A stretch of 64,000 nt of DNA, from assembly GCF_017316305.2 (NCBI RefSeq), contig NZ_CP147250.1, positions 1,750,001 through 1,814,000 of the forward strand, written 5' to 3'. Below, piece by piece: positions 10,290 to 19,363 of the stretch. Source of the DNA: Enterococcus sp. DIV1094. Its GTDB lineage: Bacteria > Bacillota > Bacilli > Lactobacillales > Enterococcaceae. The first letter of the stretch is position 1. Each line of letters begins with the position of its first letter. The translations under genes and the position numbers were made by a program. The notes under the pieces are model-generated. The model made no database searches and was not told the origin of the DNA. It saw nothing but the letters and a program-made list of their open reading frames with translations.

Positions 10290-11128
10290 TTGAAGAAAAA
10301 AATGATTATTCAATTGGCGAGCGTATTTGCTATCGATTGGAAATCCAGTTTCCTGAGGAGATAGCAATTGAAGAAACGTGTGTCGTTACTGACAATGCCG
10401 CGAAAGAATTGGAGTTATTGTCTGAAACTCTAGAGGTCTACAGTGAAAATAAACGATTGAAAAAACTTACGCTCCATAGTCATAGCCAAGGATTCAGCCT
10501 TGCCTTTAGTGGTCAAGACTTGCAAGAGCTAGCTGGTAAAACTGTAAAGGTCGACTATCAAATGCGATTACTAGATGGAGCAATCGCCGATCAACCAATC
10601 ATCAACCAAGCCACATTAGATATCGGAACTGAATCATTAGTACAAAGCACTTACATTCGAACCGGAGGAAAGTGGTTTCAAAAAATCACAGCAGATCAGG
10701 AATATCAGGCGCTGGAAGATGCGCTATTCTTGGTCAAAAATCAACAAGAAGAATACCTTCATGTGAAAGATGGAAAATATGATTGGAAAAGACGAGCCAG
10801 AGGTGCACTAACATTGACGTCTGATCGCAATGGCTTGTTTTCCATCTCTGGCTTAGAAGACGGAGAATATTTGCTCGAAGAAATCAAAGCACCAAAAGGG
10901 TATGAAAAAAATCCGTCTGCTGTCTCATTTACCGTCAAAAACATGTCTTATGCAATCAACGGACAGCCGAGCGAACCCTTGAAAATCACCAATAAGAAAA
11001 AAGAAACTCCCTTTTTATTTCCTAGAACAAATGAAGAAAAAATCAGTGTTGGTATTTTTGGTGGTGTATTGATCATAGGGAGTTTCATTATTTATCAAAA
11101 GAACAGGAGTAAGAAGAATGAAGAATAG
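10286..11128 (+). pseudogene. ebpB: Basal pilin EbpB, 3' segment (-1 frame)
   Basis: 280 residues continuing EbpB in the -1 frame (LIEEKNDYSIGERICYRLEI...). It contains a Cna-B-like module with the E-box YLLEEIKAPKGY and a C-terminal sorting signal: the noncanonical pentapeptide FPRTN, a hydrophobic helix and the tail KNRSKKNEE. Joined to the 5' segment it gives about 451 residues, close to the size expected of EbpB. No ribosome-binding site precedes any candidate start in this segment (the first is TTG 10337), so independent translation is unlikely. It therefore depends on frameshifting or is a broken gene. The end overlaps the ebpC start. Confidence 0.8.
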
Positions 11129-12983
11129 CAAAAATCTTAAATCATTATTACTATGTTTTATTTCAGTACTTTCGTTGGTTGCGTTGTTTCCGATCCAGCA
11201 TGTATTTGCTGAAGGAACTGAAGCAGAAGTAGTGCTACACAAAAAGAAAATGTTAGATTTTCCCGTACAAAACATCCAAAATACAGGGAAAGAAATGGCT
11301 GAGTTCAATGAATATCAAGGACTAGCTGATATCACATTCCATGTGTATGATGTGACCGAAGCATTTGCTGAAGCAAGAAAAAACGGAGCATCGATTGAAG
11401 AAGCAAAAACTTTGGTGCAATCACAGACTTCTGGTACAGCGCTTGTTTCAGGTACTACAAACGCGAATGGCGATCTTTCTTTCTCCTTGCCTAAACAGCA
11501 AGCTGGAAAAGATGCGGTCTATGTGATTGAAGAAGAAGCCAAATCAGGAGTGACTGCTAGTGCGAACATGGTAGTGGCTTTTCCAGTCTATGAATTGATC
11601 AAACAAGCAGACGGCTCTTACCGATACGGAACAGAAGAGCTCGAGACGATCCATTTATATCCTAAAAATATCGTTGAAAATAATGGGACACTGAACGTTA
11701 AAAAAATCGGTTCTGCTGAAGGAGAAGCATTGAACGGGGCAGAATTTATTCTCGTCAAAGAAGAGTCAGGAGCAAAAAAATATATCCAAAGCGTAGCACA
11801 AGGGATGTATACATGGACGACAGACAAATCAAAGGCGAAACATTTTGTCAGTGGAAAAAGCTATGAAATAGGTGAAGAAGATTTTGTTGAAAAAGAGGCA
11901 GAGCAAGGGCAATTGCTCGTCACCAGCTTAGAGGTCGGAAATTATGTGCTAGAGGAAGTAAAAGCACCTGAAAATGCGGCGATGATCACGGAGCAGACGA
12001 CGACACCATTTACAATCGTTGCCGGCAATCAAACACCAGTTGAACTCACAGTGAAAAACGATACGACGAACGTAGAAAAAACGACACCACAATTGGATGG
12101 GCAAGATGTAGCAATCGGTGAGCCGATCAATTATGAAATAAAGGTCAATATACCTGTTGGGATTGCGGATAAAGAAGGTTCAGATAATAAGTATACCACC
12201 TTCCAATTGATTGATACCCATGATTCAGCATTAACATTTATGAACCAGTCGACAGGTGAGACAAGCTATGCTCTATATGATGGTGACCAGTTGATTGCAC
12301 CTAAAAATTATCAGATCAGCGAACAAACCAATGGCTTTACAGTGGCAATTAATCCAACGTATATCCCTTCATTGACTCCAGGCGGTACGTTGCGCTTTGT
12401 CTATTATATGTATTTGAATCAATTAGCGGAACCAGCGCAAGGGTATAACAATAAAGCAAATGTTGATACGGGGCATACGACAGATCAAACACCACCAACG
12501 GTTGAAGTACTGACAGGTGGCAAACGATTCATTAAAGTAGATGGAGCAGTAGCTGATGTAAAACCACTAGCAGAGGCTTCGTTTGTGGTACGTGATCAAG
12601 ATGCAACGACAGCGAAGTATTTAGTCATTGATCCAGTAACAAAAGCAGTGACCTGGACGACTTCACAGGAAGAAGCTACGATTTTTACGTCAACAAGTGA
12701 TGGATTAGTTGATATCACAGGATTGTCTTATGGAACTTATTATCTAGAAGAAACAAAAGCACCAAACAATTATGTGAAATTAACTGAACGAATTGCTTTT
12801 AAGGTAGATCAGCAATCCTATGCGGTTGCAGGTGAATTGATTACGCCAGAAAAAGTACCAAACAAACACAAAGGAACCTTACCAGAAACTGGTGGCAAAG
12901 GGATTTCATTGTATATTGGTTTAGGTGTCATGTTACTGACGATAGTAGGTATCTATTGGATGAAAAGACAAAAAGCGGAATAA
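11118..12983 (+). CDS. ebpC: Major pilin EbpC
   Basis: 621-residue pilus shaft subunit. It has a signal peptide (about 1-31, ending VFAEG) and the pilin motif HLYPKNIV, whose Lys (about residue 183) is the usual acceptor for sortase-C-made inter-subunit isopeptide bonds. Cna-B-type domains carry the E-boxes YVLEEVKAPENA and YYLEETKAPNNY. The sorting signal is LPETGG at about 588-593, then a hydrophobic helix and MKRQKAE. It starts inside the last codons of ebpB, with GGAG nearby, so it is translationally coupled. The N-terminal domain resembles EbpB (AEFNEYQGLADITFHVYDVTEAF). The next gene is the dedicated pilin sortase. Confidence 0.95.
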   Translation: MKNSKNLKSLLLCFISVLSLVALFPIQHVFAEGTEAEVVLHKKKMLDFPVQNIQNTGKEMAEFNEYQGLADITFHVYDVTEAFAEARKNGASIEEAKTLVQSQTSGTALVSGTTNANGDLSFSLPKQQAGKDAVYVIEEEAKSGVTASANMVVAFPVYELIKQADGSYRYGTEELETIHLYPKNIVENNGTLNVKKIGSAEGEALNGAEFILVKEESGAKKYIQSVAQGMYTWTTDKSKAKHFVSGKSYEIGEEDFVEKEAEQGQLLVTSLEVGNYVLEEVKAPENAAMITEQTTTPFTIVAGNQTPVELTVKNDTTNVEKTTPQLDGQDVAIGEPINYEIKVNIPVGIADKEGSDNKYTTFQLIDTHDSALTFMNQSTGETSYALYDGDQLIAPKNYQISEQTNGFTVAINPTYIPSLTPGGTLRFVYYMYLNQLAEPAQGYNNKANVDTGHTTDQTPPTVEVLTGGKRFIKVDGAVADVKPLAEASFVVRDQDATTAKYLVIDPVTKAVTWTTSQEEATIFTSTSDGLVDITGLSYGTYYLEETKAPNNYVKLTERIAFKVDQQSYAVAGELITPEKVPNKHKGTLPETGGKGISLYIGLGVMLLTIVGIYWMKRQKAE

Positions 12984-13022
12984 TCTCAAACAAAGAATAA
13001 ACGGATAGCTGAGGGGAATAAA

Positions 13023-13868
13023 ATGAAGCAAAAGAAAAGACGTATGTTAGATCTGATCATGCTCTCGGTATTTTTTATCGGCGTCCTCAGCTTAGCTTAT
13101 CCTTTCGTCAGTGATACGCTGAATGATTATCTCGATCAACAAGTCATCAAAAACTATCAGAAAAAGGCAAAAGCTGAACATGCATCAGTGATTGCCGATT
13201 TGCAAAAGGAGATGCTTGAAAAAAATAAAAAGCTAGCGTCAAAGGAAGTCTTACCAGAAGCAGAGCCATTCTCTACAAAAAAAGAAGAAGATCAAAAATC
13301 TCTGAAATCTTATATTGCGTCACATACCGTTGGTGTTTTGACGATCCCCAAAATCAATGTCAACTTGCCGATTTTTGATCAAACGACATCGAAATTATTG
13401 GAAAAAGGCGCATGTTTACTTGAAAACACCTCTTATCCCATCGGAGGCTTATCGACACATGCGGTACTTTCTAGCCACCGAGGCTTGCCACAGGCAAAAT
13501 TATTCACCGATTTGCCTCGATTACGAATCGGAGATCGCTTTTTTATTGAAATCAATGGACAGTATCTTGCGTATCAAGTCGATCAAATCAAAACTGTAGC
13601 ACCTACTGAGACAGAAGCACTTCAAATCCAAGAGAATCAAGATTTAGTGACCCTCGTTACTTGTACGCCTTACATGATCAATAGTCACCGTTTATTGGTG
13701 CGCGGACACAGAATCGCTGTTGAACAAGAAGAGATAGTGGCTTCATTAGCAAAAGTAAAACAAGCAAAAAGGTCGAACTTTTTACGGGTGAATGCCTTGA
13801 TCAGTGTGCTTTTGTTGCTATTTTTGGTGATGCTGATAAAATATTTTACAAAAGTGTTTAAAAAATGA
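13023..13868 (+). CDS. srtC: Class C pilin sortase
   Basis: 281-residue membrane-bound transpeptidase that polymerises EbpA/B/C. It has an N-terminal transmembrane helix (about 10-28), catalytic His152 (SSHRG), Cys214 (TLVTCTPY) and an Arg within HRLLVRGHR. A second hydrophobic helix at the C-terminus (about 255-275) is typical of class C. The lid region contains IFDQTTSKLLEKG; the Asp/hydrophobic lid signature is plausible but not verified. It follows ebpC by 40 bases with a GAGGGG ribosome-binding site. In E. faecalis the equivalent is Bps/SrtC. No terminator was seen directly after it; the next gene has its own promoter. Confidence 0.94.
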   Translation: MKQKKRRMLDLIMLSVFFIGVLSLAYPFVSDTLNDYLDQQVIKNYQKKAKAEHASVIADLQKEMLEKNKKLASKEVLPEAEPFSTKKEEDQKSLKSYIASHTVGVLTIPKINVNLPIFDQTTSKLLEKGACLLENTSYPIGGLSTHAVLSSHRGLPQAKLFTDLPRLRIGDRFFIEINGQYLAYQVDQIKTVAPTETEALQIQENQDLVTLVTCTPYMINSHRLLVRGHRIAVEQEEIVASLAKVKQAKRSNFLRVNALISVLLLLFLVMLIKYFTKVFKK

Positions 13869-13898
13869 TATAGTTTTAGAAACTAGATGTAAAAGTTT

Positions 13899-13927
13899 TT
13901 GTAAACAGCAAATCCATCGTGTATAAT
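13899..13927 (+). promoter_or_regulatory. Promoter upstream of the hemolysin III gene
   Basis: TTGTAA, 17 bases, TATAAT. Perfect -10, 4/6 -35. It separates the gene from the pilus operon. Confidence 0.65.
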
Positions 13928-13959
13928 GAAATAGAACAAATGAAACGGAGTGGATCAAG

Positions 13960-14601
13960 ATGGAGATAGAATTTAGTCGAAAGTACCAAATCGTCAATGA
14001 AGTATTAAATGCAGTGACACATGGGATCGCAGCCTTATTAAGTCTGCTTTGCTTTAATCTGCTGATGGATCGAGCCCATACGACCTTAGATTATGTCGCT
14101 TTTGCGATTTATGGTAGTTCACTTTTTCTGCTTTTCTTTTCCTCGACCTTATTTCATAGCCTGATTTTTACGAAGGCAAAGAAAGTGTTCCAAGTATTTG
14201 ATCATTGTTCGATCTATCTCTTGATCGCAGGGACCTATACGCCATTTTGTCTCCTAGTCGTACAAGGAACGACGGGTCTGATCTTACTTAGTATCATCTG
14301 GGCAACCGCAGTGATCGGGATTATTTATAAATGTTTGACGTTAACGAAAACAAATAAAGTATCGAAAGTTTCAACGATCATCTACAATGTGATGGGCTGG
14401 GCGATCATCGTTGTATTACCTAAGCTTTATCAGAATATCGATTTGACTGGCTTGCTACTATTAGTTGCTGGAGGAATCGCTTATTCTGTAGGCTCACTCT
14501 TTTACAGTATGAAAAGCAGAAGATTCACTCATGTGATTTGGCATTTATTTGTCATGTTAGGTGCGGCGTTGATGTTTTTAGCCATTTATGTAAGCAATTG
14601 A
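13960..14601 (+). CDS. Hemolysin III / YqfA family integral membrane protein
   Basis: 213-residue multi-pass membrane protein (about seven hydrophobic helices) of the hemolysin III/PAQR family. Signature segments are NEVLNAVTHGIAAL near the N-terminus, SSTLFHS in the second-third helix region, FDHCSIYLLIAGTYTPF in the middle and HVIWHLFVMLG near the end. These His/Asp residues are the putative metal site of the PAQR fold. The physiological role in Firmicutes is unclear; hemolytic activity is only historical for the family. GGAG lies nine bases before the ATG. Its terminator hairpin has been duplicated and split by the IS element that follows. Confidence 0.92.
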   Translation: MEIEFSRKYQIVNEVLNAVTHGIAALLSLLCFNLLMDRAHTTLDYVAFAIYGSSLFLLFFSSTLFHSLIFTKAKKVFQVFDHCSIYLLIAGTYTPFCLLVVQGTTGLILLSIIWATAVIGIIYKCLTLTKTNKVSKVSTIIYNVMGWAIIVVLPKLYQNIDLTGLLLLVAGGIAYSVGSLFYSMKSRRFTHVIWHLFVMLGAALMFLAIYVSN

Positions 14602-14623
14602 TGTTGAATAAAGGACGACAAAA

Positions 14624-14649
14624 AAACTGACTAAACCAATAGTCAGTTT
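14624..14649. repeat. 26-bp target duplication, left copy (former terminator hairpin)
   Basis: A perfect palindrome (10-bp arms, 6-nt loop) identical to 16186-16211. An A-run precedes it but the T-run has been lost on its right, so it now reads as an intrinsic terminator only on the minus strand, i.e. for transcripts leaving the IS leftwards. Confidence 0.9.
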
Positions 14650-16185
14650 CAGATTGTAGACAAACCTTATGTAAAAATGAGGTTTGTCTTTTTTATATGT
14701 ACGATTTTAAGAATAAAAGAGAAATTTCTTTGTTTTTCTAAAGAAAAACACCCCTTTCCTGCTCGCCCTTTTTTGATTTTTATTAGTTTTTTCATATTTA
14801 GACAGGCAAAAGTAAGCCCAATTTTCATGTGCATTTTTTCTATTCCTATTTGATTCGTATAACGTAATCCATGAAATTCCTTTGCTGTACCAAAAATTCG
14901 TTCAATTGTTTCTTTTCTTTTTCTATAGGTCTTTAAAACTTCTTTGATGACGTATTTCCTCACATCGTTCGATTGCTTTCGCCCAAATATGTCTGGTGAT
15001 GACTTTTGTATGATTTTTTGAATTTGTACAAGTAGATAGAACAGGACAATTTTTACATTCTTCTGGATTACTTTTGTATTCTAAATATCCTTTTCGATTG
15101 GTTGTCGAATAAGAGAGGATCTTATCATTAGGACAGATATAACAATCATAGTATTCATCGTAGGCATAGTCGTTCTTCTTGAAATAGCCCGCTTTCGTCA
15201 TTGGTCGTTTATAAGGGAAAACAGGGGTCAGATTTTCTTCGAGAAGTAATTGTGCGATTGCTGGCGTTTTATACCCAGCATCCATAATCAATTTATCTAA
15301 AGTAAAAGCTCCTTTGAGCTTTTTAAATAAAGAAATAAACGTACGACTATCATGTAAGTTTCCTGGGTGGGTCGTATAACCTAGTATCCAGCCGTTTTTA
15401 TCACATGCCACTTGTGCGCTATATGCAAAAACTTCTTTATGCTCACCTTTATGAAACCAACCACTTTCGGGATCAGTAGTACTTGTTTTTTTCATGGCCA
15501 TTTTAGTTCCTGCGTTTGTTTCTTTTAAGGGCTTTTTTAGGCGTTTTTCTCGATCTTTTTCAATTTCTTTTGTCAATTTTTCCGTATAAAAGAAGGCTTG
15601 ATCCATCACTTCGACGGATTCTTTCTTGTTTCGATTCGCATGTGCTTTAATATGCGTCCCATCAATAAAAATTTCAGAGGTATCAACGATTCCTTCCGTC
15701 ATACATTGTGCTAAAATCTCATAAAAGATTTGTTCAAACGTAGTGGTTCCTTTGAACCGTCTCGTATAGTTTTTACCAAATGTAGAAAAATGAGGAACTG
15801 CATCTTCTAACCCTAACCCCAAAAACCATCGATACGCGTTGTTCACTTCAATTTCTTTGATGGTTTGTCTCATGCTTTTAATACCAAAAAAGTATTGAAT
15901 CATCGGTAACTTAATCAGAAGAACGGGATCTAAGCTTGGCCGTCCTTGGGTTTCATCATATTTATCTTTTACCAAATCGTAAATAAAAGAAAAATCAATA
16001 AACTGATCCATTTGTCGTAATAAATGGTCTTGGGGAACTAAGTCCTCAAGAGCAAAAAAGCCCATCTGTGCACGCTTACTCATATCTTGTTTTGAGAGCA
16101 TCGGGTTACACCTCCAATTCATAGTTTTATTTTAACGTATAAAAAAAGACAAAGCACTATAAATAAGTACTTTGTCTACAATCTG
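14650..16185 (-). mobile_element. IS1182-family-type insertion sequence (1536 bp)
   Basis: Bounded by 15-bp inverted repeats CAGATTGTAGACAAA / TTTGTCTACAATCTG and flanked by identical 26-bp copies of a terminator palindrome. Insertion into palindromes with long target duplications fits what is known of the IS1182 family, as does the DDE transposase it carries. Each end also contains an inner hairpin made from the IR bases: 14658-14694 is a T-tailed terminator for rightward transcription, and 16141-16177 is one for leftward transcription. Outside transcription into the element should therefore be blocked on both sides. The element is probably not autonomously active because its transposase is frameshifted. 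Confidence 0.88.
14667..16101 (-). pseudogene. IS1182-type transposase, frameshifted
   Basis: Starts at ATG 16101 (GGAGGTG nine bases upstream; protein MLSKQDMSKRAQMGFFALED). The N-terminal frame runs to a stop at 14923 and contains the DUF772-like domain (PVLLIKLPMIQYFFGI), the DGTHIKAHANR catalytic block and the Cys-rich CPNDKILSYS / CKNCPVLSTC segment. The C-terminal part (YRKRKETIERIFGTAKE, FHGLRYTNQIG, LTFACLNMKKL) is in the +1 frame, overlapping from about 14963 and ending at 14667. The break falls around 14923-14935, in the region between the CxxC segment and the catalytic Glu block, so the catalytic Glu is lost from the first product. The site has no obvious slippery motif, so a disabling indel is likelier than programmed shifting. 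Confidence 0.85.
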
Positions 16186-16211
16186 AAACTGACTAAACCA
16201 ATAGTCAGTTT
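16186..16211 (+). repeat. 26-bp target duplication, right copy (functional terminator hairpin)
   Basis: Identical to 14624-14649 and followed by the original T-run, so it is a plus-strand terminator. It ends any transcript leaving the IS towards lysA. Confidence 0.9.
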
Positions 16212-16336
16212 TTTTGTGCATTCTAAGAAAATCATGTGAAAATAATACTTGTTTTTTTATTTAGGTTGCGAGTTATACAATAAAATTGAAAAAATAAACA
16301 TTTTTACAGAAAATAGCGATTTAAACTAGACAATTC

Positions 16337-16350
16337 AAACAAATTTGTTT
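16337..16350. promoter_or_regulatory. Perfect palindrome upstream of the lysine operon
   Basis: AAACAAATTTGTTT, a perfect 14-bp inverted repeat in the 224-base region between the IS and lysA. It is a candidate operator. I see no lysine riboswitch or convincing consensus promoter in this AT-rich stretch. Confidence 0.4.
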
Positions 16351-16435
16351 AATATTATTCAAATAAAATTCAAATTATAATCTAACGATATGTCAATTTG
16401 ATGAGAAAATATTTTTTGAAAAGAGGGAAATGAGA

Positions 16436-17692
16436 ATGACAGAATTAATGATCGGCGAAATTCCAGTGAGTCAACTAGCAAAAGAATATCAAACACCCCT
16501 ATATGTGTATGATGAAAAAAAGATGGAAGAAACGATAAAGTCGTTTAAGCTGAACTTTGATTCTGATTCTTTTCAAACAAAGGTCTTATATGCCTCTAAA
16601 GCCTTTCAAACAGTCGAATTGCTGCGGATGATCGCTGAGCAAGGGCTAGGTTTAGATGTGGTAAGTGGTGGAGAGATCTACACTGCCTTACAAGCGAAGT
16701 TTCCTGTCGAGGAGATTTACTTTCATGGCAACAATAAGACGATCGACGAGTTAAGGTATGCCATTGAAAATGACATTCTGCATTTTGTGGCGGATAACGG
16801 GATGGAAGTCGAAGTCTTGGAAGAATTAAGTCGCGAATACCAGAAAAATCTACAGATCATGTTGCGATTGAACGTGGGGATCGAAGCGCATACACATGAA
16901 TATATCGTTACAGCGCATATCGATTCTAAATTCGGTATGTTGTATGATAGCGAAGTTTGCCAACAAGCGATCACACATATCCAGCAAAGTGACTTTCTTA
17001 CTTTGGAAGGATTCCATGCACATATCGGTTCACAAATCTTTGATATGACTGCGTGGTTAGCTGAAATCGATCAATTAGTGACTTATCTGGCAGATTTCCA
17101 ACAACCACTTTCTTTAAATCTAGGCGGTGGCTTTGGTATCCGCTATACCGAAGCGGACACGCCGTTGCCTATTGCAGAATCAGTCAAGCATCTTGTGACG
17201 CATACAGAAAAGGCATTAGCTGAAAAAAATTTGACGATCGATCGCTTATTGATCGAGCCGGGGCGAAGTATCGTGGGCGAAGCCGGAACGACACTTTATA
17301 CAGTTGGCTATATCAAAGAAACGCCGCACAAAAAATATTATTTCGTCGATGGCGGGATGACCGATAATATTCGTCCGGCGCTTTATCAAGCAGAATACAC
17401 CTGTGATCTGGCAAATAAACTTGACGTTGAAAAAACGGAAAAAGTAACGGTTGCAGGGAAAATGTGTGAATCAGGCGATGTCGTGATCCAAGAAACGCAG
17501 TTACCTCCCGCAGAACCAGGGGATCTTTTGGCAGTATATGCGACAGGAGCATACGGGTATTCAATGAGCAGCAACTACAATCGTGCGCTTCGCCCAGCTG
17601 TCGTTTTTGTCAAAGATGGCGTGTCACGAGAAGTCGTTCGTCGACAAACTTATGCAGATCTATTGAGAGGAGAAGTCTATGCAGATTTATAA
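16436..17692 (+). CDS. lysA: Diaminopimelate decarboxylase
   Basis: Last step of lysine biosynthesis: meso-DAP to L-lysine plus CO2. PLP enzyme of the alanine-racemase-fold type III (418 residues). The PLP Lys is in VLYASKAFQ, followed by LDVVSGGE, FHGNNKT, HAHIGSQI, LNLGGGFGIRY, EPGRSIVGEAG and the active-site CESGD. An ATG two codons upstream abuts the Shine-Dalgarno sequence, while the ATG at 16436 is eight bases from GAGGG, so the latter is preferred. It is the first gene of a nine-gene operon; unusually the terminal enzyme leads the operon. It overlaps dapF by 14 bases. Confidence 0.95.
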   Translation: MTELMIGEIPVSQLAKEYQTPLYVYDEKKMEETIKSFKLNFDSDSFQTKVLYASKAFQTVELLRMIAEQGLGLDVVSGGEIYTALQAKFPVEEIYFHGNNKTIDELRYAIENDILHFVADNGMEVEVLEELSREYQKNLQIMLRLNVGIEAHTHEYIVTAHIDSKFGMLYDSEVCQQAITHIQQSDFLTLEGFHAHIGSQIFDMTAWLAEIDQLVTYLADFQQPLSLNLGGGFGIRYTEADTPLPIAESVKHLVTHTEKALAEKNLTIDRLLIEPGRSIVGEAGTTLYTVGYIKETPHKKYYFVDGGMTDNIRPALYQAEYTCDLANKLDVEKTEKVTVAGKMCESGDVVIQETQLPPAEPGDLLAVYATGAYGYSMSSNYNRALRPAVVFVKDGVSREVVRRQTYADLLRGEVYADL

Positions 17693-18485
17693 ATACAACG
17701 GGTGTGGCAATGACTTTATTCTCTTAGATTATGATGAAACGATCGACTATAGTCGTTTGGCGGAGCAATTATGCGCACCGACTGCTTACGATACCGACGG
17801 TTTAATCGCGGTCAAAATAACGCCTTTAGAAATGATCTATTACAATAAAGACGGTAGTCGTGCGCCAATGTGTGGCAACGGTATTCGCTGTTTTGCAAAC
17901 TATGTCAGTGACCAACGATTGGTTGAAGATACCCAATTTGCGGTCAAAACTCTTGCTGGGATGATCCATGTGACGATCCATTCACGAGATCCTTTTTATT
18001 GCACGGTTGATATGGGAGAGCCAGATTATCGCCCAGAGAAGGTAGCGGTGGAGCAAGCAGATCCTATCATCAAACAAACACTGACGGTCGACAATCGAGA
18101 AGTGGTACTGACTAGTGTATTCATGGGAACGATCCATACGGTTGTTTTTGTTGACGATGCAATCGCTGAATTATCGAAAGATATGGGAGAGAAGCTTTGT
18201 CATCACCCCATGTTCAAGGAGAAAACAAACGTCAATTTTGTCCAATTTGTCAATGAAGAAGAATTGATCGTTCGTACGTATGAGCGAGGAGTCGGTTGGA
18301 CGCTTGCTTGCGGGACAGGCTGTTGTGCAGCTTACGTCGTCGCAAGAGATCAAGGCTATCTCTCAGGATCACAAGCCACGATCCATTTGGAACAAGGCGA
18401 TTTACAGATTTCTGGCGATGAAACGATCACGATGGCGGGACCGGCCACATATGAATGGCACAAAAATTTGGAGGTAGAGGCATGA
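17679..18485 (+). CDS. dapF: Diaminopimelate epimerase
   Basis: Converts LL-DAP to meso-DAP, without cofactor, using two cysteines. Both are visible in the 268-residue protein: MCGNGIRCFANY (about residue 68) and ACGTGCCAAYV (about 211). The N-terminus KYNGCGNDFILLDYD is the family signature. GAGAGGAG lies about five bases before the ATG, inside the end of lysA. The stop overlaps the dapA start (ATGA), indicating translational coupling. Confidence 0.96.
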   Translation: MQIYKYNGCGNDFILLDYDETIDYSRLAEQLCAPTAYDTDGLIAVKITPLEMIYYNKDGSRAPMCGNGIRCFANYVSDQRLVEDTQFAVKTLAGMIHVTIHSRDPFYCTVDMGEPDYRPEKVAVEQADPIIKQTLTVDNREVVLTSVFMGTIHTVVFVDDAIAELSKDMGEKLCHHPMFKEKTNVNFVQFVNEEELIVRTYERGVGWTLACGTGCCAAYVVARDQGYLSGSQATIHLEQGDLQISGDETITMAGPATYEWHKNLEVEA

Positions 18486-19363
18486 TTAAAGGATCGATTG
18501 TTGCATTAGTGACACCGATGACGGAAACAGGAGCAGTAGATTATCGAGGATTGGAGCAGTTGATTGCTTTTCATCTTAACGAACAAACAGACGGGTTACT
18601 TGTCCTTGGAACAACAGGTGAATCACCGACACTTTCTGACGAAGAAGAGGAAGAGATTTTACGATTCACTGTTGAAAAAGTCAATGGACGTATTCCGGTG
18701 ATTGCTGGTGCAGGATCAAATGCAACGGCGAAAACGGTCAAGAAAGTCCAACGCTTTGCTGAACTAGGGGCAGACCAATTATTAGTGATTACTCCTTATT
18801 ACAATAAAACGAGCGATGTAGGATTACTCGCTCATTTTCAAACGATTGCTGATGCTTCCTCGTTACCCATCATCTTATACAATGTACCGTCACGAACAGG
18901 AATGACGATTGCGTTCCCTGTACTAGCGGAATTAGCGAAGCATCCACAAATCATTGGGATCAAAGAAGCTTCTGGAGACATGTCCTATACGATGGAAGTC
19001 GCACAACTGATTGATGAAACATTTGCGCTTTACAGCGGCAACGATGATCTGATCTTGCCTGTATTGAGTATTGGTGGCATCGGCGTGATCAGTGTTTGGG
19101 CAAATATCCAGCCAAAAGTAGTCCATGAATTAGTCCATGATTACTTGAATGGAAACAGTCATTCAGCGAAAGAAAAACAATTGACCCATTTAGCGTTGAT
19201 CAACGCCTTATTCAGTGAAACGAATCCGATCCCAGTGAAAGCCGCGATGAACTATTTAGGTTTACCAGCTGGGCCGTTACGTTTGCCGTTGACCGCATTA
19301 GGCGAGGAAAAGAAGCAACAGTTGATCGCCTTATTAGCAGAAAATGGAGGGGCAAATAGATGA
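18482..19363 (+). CDS. dapA: 4-hydroxy-tetrahydrodipicolinate synthase
   Basis: Condenses pyruvate with aspartate semialdehyde, the committed step to lysine. A 293-residue TIM-barrel class I lyase. It has GTTGESPTLSDEEEEEI (pyruvate-binding GTTGE), the Tyr of ILYNVPSRTGM, and the Schiff-base Lys in IIGIKEASGD. GGAGG lies seven bases before ATG 18482, which overlaps the dapF stop. A longer frame upstream has no ribosome-binding site. A divergent DapA-family paralogue is encoded at 28306-29133. Confidence 0.96.
   Translation: MIKGSIVALVTPMTETGAVDYRGLEQLIAFHLNEQTDGLLVLGTTGESPTLSDEEEEEILRFTVEKVNGRIPVIAGAGSNATAKTVKKVQRFAELGADQLLVITPYYNKTSDVGLLAHFQTIADASSLPIILYNVPSRTGMTIAFPVLAELAKHPQIIGIKEASGDMSYTMEVAQLIDETFALYSGNDDLILPVLSIGGIGVISVWANIQPKVVHELVHDYLNGNSHSAKEKQLTHLALINALFSETNPIPVKAAMNYLGLPAGPLRLPLTALGEEKKQQLIALLAENGGANR

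Noticed and set aside
14923..14963. Programmed frameshift in the IS transposase
   Set aside because: The shift needed is +1 with no slippery motif or stimulatory structure; a disabling indel is simpler.
16401..16433. 10-codon ORF with three Lys codons just before lysA (possible lysine leader peptide)
   Set aside because: No ribosome-binding site, no terminator between it and lysA, and Lys codons are expected by chance in A-rich DNA.
16212..16435. Lysine riboswitch before lysA
   Set aside because: The region is short and AT-rich without the L-box core or a terminator.
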